A stretch of 64,000 nt of DNA from an uncultured Eubacteriales bacterium (lineage in GTDB: Bacteria > Bacillota > Clostridia > Christensenellales > Borkfalkiaceae), in assembly GCA_958421945.1 (NCBI GenBank), contig CATZMZ010000001.1, positions 62,001 to 126,000 on the forward strand, read 5' to 3'. A model generated the notes under the pieces. That model was not told where the DNA came from, did not search any database, and saw nothing but the letters and a program-made list of their open reading frames with translations. Positions 34,027-42,750 of the stretch are shown here, in pieces; position 1 is the first letter of the stretch, and each line of letters begins with the position of its first letter. The position numbers were made by a program, and so were the translations under genes.

Positions 34027-35748
34027 ATGCGAAAAATCACAAAAGCTATGAACTGTCTTTTGGCGGTCGTGATAGGGCTTGGCGCAACGGCGTTCGTCGG
34101 ATGCGGCGAGCAAAAAGATAATCCTAACAACGTAGTTATCAATAAGGATAAAACGCAGTTATACGTTAATCACTATTACGGCGGCGTCGGCGATAAGTGG
34201 CTTGACGAGGCGATTAAGGAATTCGAAGAACAAAACGCAGATTATAAGGGCGTAAACGGCAAGGTAGGCGTTCAGGTTGTTAAAAACAATCAGAAGAAGG
34301 ACGGCGAGGAACTTTTTTCGGAACTCGGCAATACTTCGGACGAGGTTTTCTTTACCGATAAGTCCAAACTTTACGATATGATGATTTCCGGATACGTTCT
34401 CGATATTTCTTCGGTCGTTACCGAAGTTAATTCGGACGGCAAAACCATCGAAAGCAAATTAACCGAGCAGCAAAAGGAATATTATAAGCACGACGGCAAG
34501 TATTACGCGCTTCCGCATTACGAAAGCTTTGGCGGAATCACCTATAACGTCAACGTTTTCAACGAATACGAGCTGTTCTTTGCAAAGGGCGGCTGCCCGA
34601 GCGAATACAGCGCGTACACGCAGGCTAACAACGAAGACAAGGCTTCGGGAAGCTTCACCAAGTATAAATATACCAACAAAGAAGGCGCGCTTTCGGCAGG
34701 TCCGGACGGCAAATACGGCACTTACGACGACGGTTTGCCCGCAACCTATGCGGAGTTTTTCGAGTTGTGCAATCATATGAAATCGGACGTTACGCCGCTT
34801 ATATGGTCGGGACAGTTCGGTAAAGCTTACGTGGGATATCTTCTTTCTTCGTTATACGCCGACTACGAAGGCGAGGAGGTTAAGCTGGCTTACGACTTTA
34901 ACGGTACGGCAACGCATCTCGTTAAATCCATAAACGGCAACGACGTTCAATTCGAGTCCGCAACGGAAATTAACAACGAAAACGGATATTTAACCTTTAA
35001 ATCCGCAGGCTATTATTACGCGCTTAAATTTATGGACGGCATTTTATCCGATACCGACTACTTAAGCTCCAACTCTAATTCGGGCGCGCATACTCACACG
35101 CAGGCTCAGACGGACTTTATTTTAAGCGAATTCGACACAAGATTCAATAAAGACGGCAAGCCCATCGCGATGCTCGTTGAAGGCAGCTACTGGGAGAACG
35201 AAGCGAGAGATTACGGCGTTTTCGACAGATTGAGCAAGTACGGCAAGAGCGAGAGCGACTGCAATTACGCTTATCTGCCCGTTCCCAAGGTTGACGAAGC
35301 GCATATCGGCACGGGTTACACCATCGGCGAAGGATTAGGCAATATCGCGTTTATCAGCTCCAAGACCGCTCCCGAAAAAGTGGACATTGCTAAAAAATTC
35401 CTGCAATTCTGCTATACCGACGCTAACTTGCAGAAATTCACCAAGATTACGAGCGTTAAGAGAGCGTTAAAATACGACATTACCGACATGACGGGGCTTA
35501 CCACCTTCGCTAAATCCACGGTGGAGTTAAAAGCCGATAAAAACACGAATATCGTGTATTTCGTTTCGAGCAATCCGATGACTCTTCAGAATCAGTCGTA
35601 TTTCGCTTACAGATGGTCAACCGCGACCTGCGATTATATTTTAGACGATTTGAAATCCGGTTCGGACGCAAAGAAAGCGTTTGAGGATATTCAGGCAAAG
35701 AGAAGCGAGGAAAAATGGAATTTGCAGTTTTCCAAGTACTTTAATTAA
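34027..35748 (+). CDS. carbohydrate ABC transporter substrate-binding lipoprotein
   Basis: 573 residues, longer than the usual 420-450. Lipobox FVGC with Cys26. Family 1 extracellular solute-binding fold: NVNVFNEYELFF, PATYAEFFELCNHMK, a C-terminal AKKFLQFCYTDANLQKFT. Binds an oligosaccharide outside the membrane and delivers it to the two permeases that follow. The extra length includes a Gly/Tyr-rich region near 190-240 and a central insertion. The GH29 gene downstream hints at fucose-containing glycans, but the ligand is not determinable. Confidence 0.9.
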   Translation: MRKITKAMNCLLAVVIGLGATAFVGCGEQKDNPNNVVINKDKTQLYVNHYYGGVGDKWLDEAIKEFEEQNADYKGVNGKVGVQVVKNNQKKDGEELFSELGNTSDEVFFTDKSKLYDMMISGYVLDISSVVTEVNSDGKTIESKLTEQQKEYYKHDGKYYALPHYESFGGITYNVNVFNEYELFFAKGGCPSEYSAYTQANNEDKASGSFTKYKYTNKEGALSAGPDGKYGTYDDGLPATYAEFFELCNHMKSDVTPLIWSGQFGKAYVGYLLSSLYADYEGEEVKLAYDFNGTATHLVKSINGNDVQFESATEINNENGYLTFKSAGYYYALKFMDGILSDTDYLSSNSNSGAHTHTQAQTDFILSEFDTRFNKDGKPIAMLVEGSYWENEARDYGVFDRLSKYGKSESDCNYAYLPVPKVDEAHIGTGYTIGEGLGNIAFISSKTAPEKVDIAKKFLQFCYTDANLQKFTKITSVKRALKYDITDMTGLTTFAKSTVELKADKNTNIVYFVSSNPMTLQNQSYFAYRWSTATCDYILDDLKSGSDAKKAFEDIQAKRSEEKWNLQFSKYFN

Positions 35749-35890
35749 AACAGGCATGGCGCACGGGTAAATACGTTAATAAGAACGGCGCATAGCTAAA
35801 TTCGTTTGCCGCGAGCATAACGCGGCGCGCCGCGCGCGGGGAAACTGCGGCGGCGCGCAAAAAGGCGGCAATTACTTTACTGAGGGAATA

Positions 35891-36826
35891 ATGGAAACTA
35901 ACACAGAAAACTTAAAACCGAAACGCATAATGACCAGAAAGGAAAAGAAACTGCTTTTTTACGTTCTGGTTATGGCGTATCCGATTATTCAGTTTTGCAT
36001 TTTTTATATCGGCGTAAACTTAAACTCTATTCTTCTTGCGTTTAAAGAATACACCGAAGTTGACGGACGGTTCGTTTTCAAATTCGTCTGGTTCGAACAG
36101 TTCGCGTATTGCATAAACATGATTAAAACGGAAGCGGTGTTCAGATACGCTTTTAAAAACTCGTTTTTAACCTACATAATAAGCACGGCGATATCGTCTA
36201 CGCTCGCGCTGTTCTTTTCTTTTTACATTTACAAAAATAAATTTGCGAGCTCGTTTTTCAGAATAATGTTGTTTATTCCGTCAATCATTTCGCCGCTCGT
36301 TCTCGCGATATTGTTCAATAACCTTGCGGAGGACGCGTTGCCGATGTATTTATCGCAAATTTTCGGCAAGCAGTTCTATCCGCTTATATCGGGCAAAAGC
36401 GCGTTTGCCGTGCTTAACTTTTACAGAATATGGGTGGGCTTCGGAACGTCGATTTTGATTTACAACGGCAGCATGTCGGCGATTGACGTTTCCGTTACCG
36501 AGGCGGCTAAGCTTGACGGCGCGACGGGCATAAAGGAATTCGTGTTTATCGTATTCCCGCTTATTTATTCGACGTTCGTCACCTTCTTTATCGTGGGGGT
36601 CGCCGCAATATTTACCGACCAGATGAACTTGTTTAGCTTTTTCGGTACGCAGGCAGACCTTAAACTCGTTACGGTGGGGTACTACCTGTATAAACAAACG
36701 ACGATTGCAAGTCTTGCGGAATACACGTGGTTGTCGGCTTTCGGTTTAATGCTGACTGCGATAACCGTTCCCGTGGTATTCCTTGTCAAGTGGCTTTTGT
36801 TCAAGATAGGACCGAGCGTGGATTGA
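35891..36826 (+). CDS. sugar ABC transporter permease, MalF type
   Basis: 311 residues with six membrane segments and the inner-membrane EAA loop SVTEAAKLDGATGIKEFVFIVFPLI, which contacts the ATPase. N-terminus FYVLVMAYPIIQFCIFYIGVN is typical of UgpA/MalF-like permeases. Partner of the next gene. Start after GAGGGAATA. The 142-base gap upstream holds GC-rich inverted repeats near 35814-35865 that could lower downstream expression. Confidence 0.92.
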   Translation: METNTENLKPKRIMTRKEKKLLFYVLVMAYPIIQFCIFYIGVNLNSILLAFKEYTEVDGRFVFKFVWFEQFAYCINMIKTEAVFRYAFKNSFLTYIISTAISSTLALFFSFYIYKNKFASSFFRIMLFIPSIISPLVLAILFNNLAEDALPMYLSQIFGKQFYPLISGKSAFAVLNFYRIWVGFGTSILIYNGSMSAIDVSVTEAAKLDGATGIKEFVFIVFPLIYSTFVTFFIVGVAAIFTDQMNLFSFFGTQADLKLVTVGYYLYKQTTIASLAEYTWLSAFGLMLTAITVPVVFLVKWLLFKIGPSVD

Positions 36827-36834
36827 GGTGAAAT

Positions 36835-37713
36835 ATGGGCAAGTTTATCAAAAATAATTTAATTTTTATAATTCTGTTTACTTTCCTCGTAATCTACGTT
36901 CTGACGATGGCGTTTGCGCTCGGCTGGGGGCTGATGACATCCGTTAAAGACCCGTTCGAATATTCGTATAACAAAACGGGTTTCCCCGAAGAAGGCTGGT
37001 TGTTTTCCAACTATTTAGACGCGTTTAAGGCGATTAAGGTCGGCGTTTATAAAAACACGAGAACTGTTTATATCCCCGAAATGTACCTTAACACGTTTTT
37101 ATACGCCGCGGGCTGCGCGTTTTTAGGAACGCTCGTTCCCTGTATAGTCGCGTATATGTGCGCAAAATTCAAGTATAAATTGAGCGCGGCAGTGGTTACG
37201 ATAGTAGTCGTTACGATGTCTTTACCTATCGTCGGCAGTACGCCCGCTTCCTTACAGCTGGCAAACGCGTTGGGGATTTACAACACGATTTGGGGTATGT
37301 GGATAATGTCCGCGCACTTTCAGGCGGGTATTCACTTTCTCGTATTCTACGAGGGGTTCAGAGGAATGCCGGACGCGTATATGGAGGCGGCGGAAATCGA
37401 CGGCGCGTCGGAATTTGCCGTTATGGTTAAAATTATGCTTCCGCTGGCGAGAAACGTTTTCGCAACGATATTCCTTTTAAGGGTAATCGGGCTTTGGAAC
37501 GATTTTCAGACTCCGCTTTTGTATATTCCCGACAAACCGACCATCGCTTACGGTTTATACTATTTTACCAAGGTAAATACCACGAACGAAACGTTTTCCG
37601 TTCCGATGCAGCTGACGGGCGCGTATCTCGTTTGTGTTCCGATACTGATTTTGTTCTGCTTCTTTCAGGGCAAAATAATGTCTAACATAACCATCGGCGG
37701 CATTAAAGGCTAA
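36835..37713 (+). CDS. sugar ABC transporter permease, MalG type
   Basis: 292 residues, six membrane segments, EAA loop AYMEAAEIDGASEFAVMVKIMLPLARN. Starts 8 bases after the preceding permease gene. No ATPase gene lies in this locus, so the pair must use a shared MsmK/UgpC-type ATPase encoded elsewhere, as is common in Bacillota. Confidence 0.93.
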   Translation: MGKFIKNNLIFIILFTFLVIYVLTMAFALGWGLMTSVKDPFEYSYNKTGFPEEGWLFSNYLDAFKAIKVGVYKNTRTVYIPEMYLNTFLYAAGCAFLGTLVPCIVAYMCAKFKYKLSAAVVTIVVVTMSLPIVGSTPASLQLANALGIYNTIWGMWIMSAHFQAGIHFLVFYEGFRGMPDAYMEAAEIDGASEFAVMVKIMLPLARNVFATIFLLRVIGLWNDFQTPLLYIPDKPTIAYGLYYFTKVNTTNETFSVPMQLTGAYLVCVPILILFCFFQGKIMSNITIGGIKG

Positions 37714-37852
37714 TCAAAAGATTAAACAAGTCCGTCAATGGCTTTCGCTTTCGCGGTACCGTCGGAACAGAATAACGGTTAAAACGCAAAGCAAAAAAAT
37801 ACGGATAATTATGCAACTTTAATAAAATAATCAATTCAGGAGGAATGAAAAG

Positions 37853-40774
37853 GTGATGAAGAACAATCAAGGCTTAAAAAAGAAACTCGCTTACGTATTG
37901 TTATCGGCGATTTTAGTCGCTTGTTCCGTCTTTGCTTTAACGAGTTTTAAAAAATCTGCTGCTACCGACGCAACCGAACGCCCGTTATACAGCGTTTCCG
38001 GTTTGGGCAGCGCGGAATATAAAACCGTGCAAGCGTATAACGAGTATCTTTCGGAGATTAACAAGGGCGCGATTGACGGCGTTACGCTTGAAAGCTACGA
38101 CGTTACGTTTCCGTATACCGTCAAGGACGACGGGGTTTACGAGGACGTTACCGGCGTAATCGTTTCGTTAAGACCGAATTCCAAACTTTTGTTCAATAAG
38201 GTCGTCGACCTGTCAAAGCTTTCCAAGTTCGATCCGATTATCACGCTGGCGTGCCTGCCTAATCAGGTCGGCTCGCTCGATATGAAAAGGATTAACGTTA
38301 AAGTGACGGATATTTACGATTCGAGCAAATATCTTATCTTTAAGGTTAAAGAACACGAAATCGGCGACGGCGACTATATCGGTTACACGATGGTCAGCGT
38401 TTGCAGCGAACTGAATGAATGTTACTATTATACGAAGTACGCAAGCTTAACCTACGGCAAAGACGCGGTAATTTCGTTTAAAGGACGCCCCGGCTGTTCC
38501 GCAAAGGGCAAAGTCGTTTATAAGGACGCGCTTTCACGCGCGGCGGAGGGGTTAAGCTTTTCCTACGATAACGATTACGGTGTAGTCTATCAGAACGACG
38601 TAAGGGATAATTTCTCCTTATTGTGCGACACGAAGGCTGCCGCTGGATTCGAAGGGTTCACCACGGGTGAGGTCGTTATCGAGGTTTATGCAGACAGATA
38701 CGTCGCTTCGACCGCGAATTTCGTCGTTAAAAACTTTGCGGGGCTCGATTTAAGCAAAAACGTTACCGACGACGTAGGTCCGTTTATCGCAGTCGATTGC
38801 GACGAAAACAACGTTACTCTCGGTAAGGTCGGCTATAAATATCCGTTCTATTCCGCTAAGGCTTACGACAAGTTTAACGGCGAGGTAGAGTGCGGCAAGG
38901 TCGTTTATAAAAACTATTACTCGGACAACGCGATTGCTATCGCTTCCGACGAGGACGGTTTCGTTCCCGATTCGGCGGGCGTTTATACCATTTGCTATTT
39001 CGCTTCCGATTCATACGGCGACGTGTCCGAAAAAACCGTCGACGTGACGGTCGTTAAGGACGGTTACGATTTGGCTTTTGCGCTTAACGATAAAACGGTT
39101 GCCGCGATTCAGGGACAAAAGGTCGCGTTGGCGGAATTCGAAGCCACGAGCGGTCTCGGCGAGGTTACCTATACCGTTACCGTCAAGCAGGGCAACGAGG
39201 AAATCGAGGTGAACGACAACTCGTTTATTCCGTTAAAAACGGGCGATTATACGGTTACGTACACGGCAAAAGATTTTGTCGGGCAGACCAAATCGGATAG
39301 CTACACCGTTAAAGTTTCGGCTAATTCCGAACCTTTAATCGCCGATAATCTCGACGTGAAACTTTACAAAAACTTCATTCTGGGCAGCGGAACTAAAAAT
39401 TATTCTTATCCGCTGGATAAGGTTTACGCATACAATTTCTCGGATGCGGGTTACGAAAAAGTAGAAACAACCGTTACCGTAGACAACGGCACGATAGAAA
39501 ACGGCGTTTACACCCCCGAACGCGAGGGCGCGGTAACCTTTACTTATTCCTGCGGCGGAAAGGTCGCGGGGACGGCTTCGCGCGAAGTTTATAAGGTTAC
39601 GAGAACGGTTGACGGGGACGTGGAGCTTGACGTAAACAAAATGTTTTTAAGCGTCGGCGATATCGAAACGGGCTATTCGGAAAATTCCGGCTCTAAATAT
39701 CTCGTTAAAAACGACGCCGCTTATCTCGAATATTTAAATCCCGTTATTGCCGAGGATATGTCCTTTGACTTTTTGACGGAGAAAAATCACAACGAAGTCG
39801 GCAAGGTGAATTTCATTCTGACGGACGTAAACAATCCCGCGCAGTCTATTAAATTAACCTTTACCAAAAGCTCGACCAAAGCGTATTTTAACGTAAACGG
39901 CGGCAGCATGTCCGAAGTAAACTGTTCTTTCTCGGGCGAAGCGAGAGACGTTTTCAAGTTCTCGTTAAAGGCGACCACCCGGACCGTGGTTGTCGGCGGC
40001 AATTCTTACACCATCGATAATTACCTGTCGGGCAAACCGTTCGAGGGCTTCGACAGCTATAAGGTCAACGTTAAAATCACGTTCGAAGGCGTTGACGCAA
40101 ACGGTTTTGCGTTCGTCGTTAAAAATATGAGCGCGCAGGCGTTTAACCTCGACGTAGTAAAAGACACCACCAAGCCGATTATTAAATTCTTCGGCGAGGA
40201 CGGAGGATTAAAGAACAGGGGTGATAAGGTCACGTTGCCCGTGGCTATTGCCGCAGACGTGCTTTCGCCCGTGCTTAAAAACTTTACGCTTACCGTCGCG
40301 AATAAGGACGAAATAGTTAAAGACGTTGTAACGGGCAAAGAACTGCTTAACGTCGAGCCGATGCAATACGTCGTTTCGCTCGATAATTACGGCGAGTATA
40401 CGTTTACCTACACTGCGACCGATTTAGCGGGCAAAACCCAGATTTCGTCGTTCGTGATAAGCGTTTTCGATTTGGTTGCGCCCACGGTAGAGATAGTTGA
40501 AAAAACAAAGGTAGTAAGCGGCTCGGTTAATAACCGGATAAACATAGCGGACGTAACCGTCAGCGACAACACGTGCGCCGCGAACGACATTACGGTAAAC
40601 GTATTCGTTCAAGCGCCCGGTTCTGCGCCGAAGCTCGTTAAAGAAAAATATTTCACACCCGAAAAAGCGGGTAAATACACCGTTTACTTCTACGTTTACG
40701 ACAAGGTGGACAACGAAGTGAATTACAGCCAGGGCAACGTTACGGTTTTAAGCTATACCGTAACGGTAAAATAA
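37853..40774 (+). CDS. giant secreted protein with Ig-like modules
   Basis: 973 residues. Start is GTG 37853 or ATG 37856 after AGGAGG. The N-terminal signal has an LVAC motif (Cys24), but hydrophobic residues continue beyond it, so lipoprotein status is unsure. The body is beta-rich with several Ig/HYR-like units, for example around 315-400, 405-490, 795-880 and 880-973, recognised by repeated VTYTATD-type closing strands. No catalytic motif, no C-terminal anchor. Follows the permeases, so likely a surface glycan-binding or scaffolding protein of the same locus. Confidence 0.75.
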   Translation: MMKNNQGLKKKLAYVLLSAILVACSVFALTSFKKSAATDATERPLYSVSGLGSAEYKTVQAYNEYLSEINKGAIDGVTLESYDVTFPYTVKDDGVYEDVTGVIVSLRPNSKLLFNKVVDLSKLSKFDPIITLACLPNQVGSLDMKRINVKVTDIYDSSKYLIFKVKEHEIGDGDYIGYTMVSVCSELNECYYYTKYASLTYGKDAVISFKGRPGCSAKGKVVYKDALSRAAEGLSFSYDNDYGVVYQNDVRDNFSLLCDTKAAAGFEGFTTGEVVIEVYADRYVASTANFVVKNFAGLDLSKNVTDDVGPFIAVDCDENNVTLGKVGYKYPFYSAKAYDKFNGEVECGKVVYKNYYSDNAIAIASDEDGFVPDSAGVYTICYFASDSYGDVSEKTVDVTVVKDGYDLAFALNDKTVAAIQGQKVALAEFEATSGLGEVTYTVTVKQGNEEIEVNDNSFIPLKTGDYTVTYTAKDFVGQTKSDSYTVKVSANSEPLIADNLDVKLYKNFILGSGTKNYSYPLDKVYAYNFSDAGYEKVETTVTVDNGTIENGVYTPEREGAVTFTYSCGGKVAGTASREVYKVTRTVDGDVELDVNKMFLSVGDIETGYSENSGSKYLVKNDAAYLEYLNPVIAEDMSFDFLTEKNHNEVGKVNFILTDVNNPAQSIKLTFTKSSTKAYFNVNGGSMSEVNCSFSGEARDVFKFSLKATTRTVVVGGNSYTIDNYLSGKPFEGFDSYKVNVKITFEGVDANGFAFVVKNMSAQAFNLDVVKDTTKPIIKFFGEDGGLKNRGDKVTLPVAIAADVLSPVLKNFTLTVANKDEIVKDVVTGKELLNVEPMQYVVSLDNYGEYTFTYTATDLAGKTQISSFVISVFDLVAPTVEIVEKTKVVSGSVNNRINIADVTVSDNTCAANDITVNVFVQAPGSAPKLVKEKYFTPEKAGKYTVYFYVYDKVDNEVNYSQGNVTVLSYTVTVK

Positions 40775-40784
40775 GGAGGTAATT

Positions 40785-42746
40785 ATGAAAAAGACGATAA
40801 GAATTTTAGTATTACTGCTTTCATTCGTATTCTTGTTCTCCTCGGTTGCTTGTAACAAAAAACCGTCGGAGAGCGATACCCCCGACCCGGGTTCGGGCGA
40901 TCCGATAATCACGCCGTCTAATCCCGATGCGGGAACGATTACCGTGACGGACGGTTATCTCGTAAAGGACGGCAAATCTGATTATAAACTCGTAATTCCC
41001 GCGGACGCCTCTAACAAAGAGGAACTTGCCGCAAGCGAATTTAACGATATATTCAAGCAGTCGACGGGCTTCACGCTGCCCATCGTAAAGGACGACGCGG
41101 TCAACTATAAAAAGGGCGATAAGTACATCTTTTTAGGCTTGACGAATGTTTTAAGCGATTTCGGCGTAAACCCGTTAAGAAGCGAAATAGGCGAGCAGGG
41201 ATATATATTAAAGACCTGTGACTATTCGGTGGTGCTTACGGGCGCGACTAAAAAAGGTTACGGCACGCTTTACGCGGTGTACGAATACTTGCATTATCAG
41301 TTGGGCTTCGAGTGCTACGCGGAGGACGAAACGTTTGTCAATCAGTACGTAGATTGCAAGCTGCTTGACGTAAACGTAAAGGATAAGCCGGACGTTGCCA
41401 ACGCAGCGTTATCGGGCGGAGCGTATTCTTCGAACATGCAGTTCCAGTACAGGAACAGATTTATCAGCCTGACAAACGACTTATTCGTCGGCAGAACGAC
41501 GCCCTATCACAGCTCGTTTTTCTATCTGCCTAAGGATCAGTATTTAAGCAAACACCCGAAATGGTACAGCCCGAACGGCGACCAGATTTGCTATACCGCG
41601 CGTGGCGATAAGGACGAATATAACGCGCTCGTAGACGAGTTATTCAAGATTTACGTAGACGTGGTAAAGGAAAACGAGGACGTTCAGCATTTAAGCTTTA
41701 ACATAGAGGATACGGTAACGTTCTGCACCTGTTCGGAATGTCAGGCGGCGAAAAAGAAATACGGCGCGAATTCCGCAACATGCATAATGCTGTTAAACAG
41801 GATATCCGAGAAATTCGAGGAAGCGAGAAAGACTGACGCGGCATTAGCGGACAGAACGTTAGATTTCCATTTCTTTGCATATAAAGAGACGTTCGAAGCG
41901 CCCGCCAAATACGACAGCGCGCAGGGCAAATACGTACCCGCCGCGCCCGAAGTGGTGTGCAGGGACGACGTATATCCGTTCGTATGCACGTTTAATATGA
42001 ACAGAGCGGAAAGCTTCACCTCGCCGAAGAACGTAACGGGCTTAAAGACGATAGAGGCGTGGGGCAGTCTTGCGAAGAGCATAGCGTTCTGGACGTACAC
42101 GGAAAACTATAACGATTATCTTGCGCCGAGGGATTGCATAACCCCGATGCAGGAAAATTACAAGCTGATAGCGTCGTTGAACCCGATATTCTTTAAAGAG
42201 GAATCGCAGGGCGTCAACTATAACGGAACGGGCTTTATGTGTATGAAATACTGGTTGCAGTATAAGCTGTGCTGGGACGTAAACAGGGACGTAGACGCGC
42301 TTATCGACGAATATTTCGACCATTATTTCCAAGACGCGAAAGAGCCTATGAGGAAATATTACGACAGCTATACGATGACGCTCCGCAAGTTAGCGGAGGA
42401 AAAGAATTACAGTCAGTACGACAATATTAACATATTAAGCAAGGACAAATTTTCATACGGATTGTTAAACGGCTGGCTGGGATATATAGACGAAGCGTAT
42501 AAAGCGATAGAATATTTAAAGGACGAGGACGAAGCGCTGTATAACAAGCTTAAAAAGCGAATAGCGATAGAGAGCGTAACGGTAAATTACTCTTTGATAT
42601 CGTTATACGGCAACAATTTTTCCACGGAGGCACTGCGCGAAAAGGTAACGGCGTTCAAAGCGGACGCGGAACTGGCGAACATAACCTACTGGGACGATAA
42701 CCACAAGCGCCTCGTACAGGACTTTATAGACGCGAATATGGGGTAA
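40785..42746 (+). CDS. DUF4838 lipoprotein, possible surface glycoside hydrolase
   Basis: 653 residues; lipobox SVAC, Cys23, then a Pro/Asp/Ser linker. An N-terminal GH20/GH67-like accessory domain (about 60-180, ASEFNDIFKQSTGF and GTLYAVYEYLHYQLGFECYAEDE) leads into the DUF4838 core with HLSFNIEDTVTFCTCSECQAAK, FHFFAYKETF and FWTYTENYNDYLAPR. DUF4838 proteins occur in polysaccharide-use loci and look like retaining hydrolases of the alpha-glucuronidase/hexosaminidase type, but no activity is established to my knowledge. Ten bases after the previous gene. Prefers ATA and GTA codons more than the preceding gene. Confidence 0.85.
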   Translation: MKKTIRILVLLLSFVFLFSSVACNKKPSESDTPDPGSGDPIITPSNPDAGTITVTDGYLVKDGKSDYKLVIPADASNKEELAASEFNDIFKQSTGFTLPIVKDDAVNYKKGDKYIFLGLTNVLSDFGVNPLRSEIGEQGYILKTCDYSVVLTGATKKGYGTLYAVYEYLHYQLGFECYAEDETFVNQYVDCKLLDVNVKDKPDVANAALSGGAYSSNMQFQYRNRFISLTNDLFVGRTTPYHSSFFYLPKDQYLSKHPKWYSPNGDQICYTARGDKDEYNALVDELFKIYVDVVKENEDVQHLSFNIEDTVTFCTCSECQAAKKKYGANSATCIMLLNRISEKFEEARKTDAALADRTLDFHFFAYKETFEAPAKYDSAQGKYVPAAPEVVCRDDVYPFVCTFNMNRAESFTSPKNVTGLKTIEAWGSLAKSIAFWTYTENYNDYLAPRDCITPMQENYKLIASLNPIFFKEESQGVNYNGTGFMCMKYWLQYKLCWDVNRDVDALIDEYFDHYFQDAKEPMRKYYDSYTMTLRKLAEEKNYSQYDNINILSKDKFSYGLLNGWLGYIDEAYKAIEYLKDEDEALYNKLKKRIAIESVTVNYSLISLYGNNFSTEALREKVTAFKADAELANITYWDDNHKRLVQDFIDANMG

Positions 42747-42750
42747 AGAT

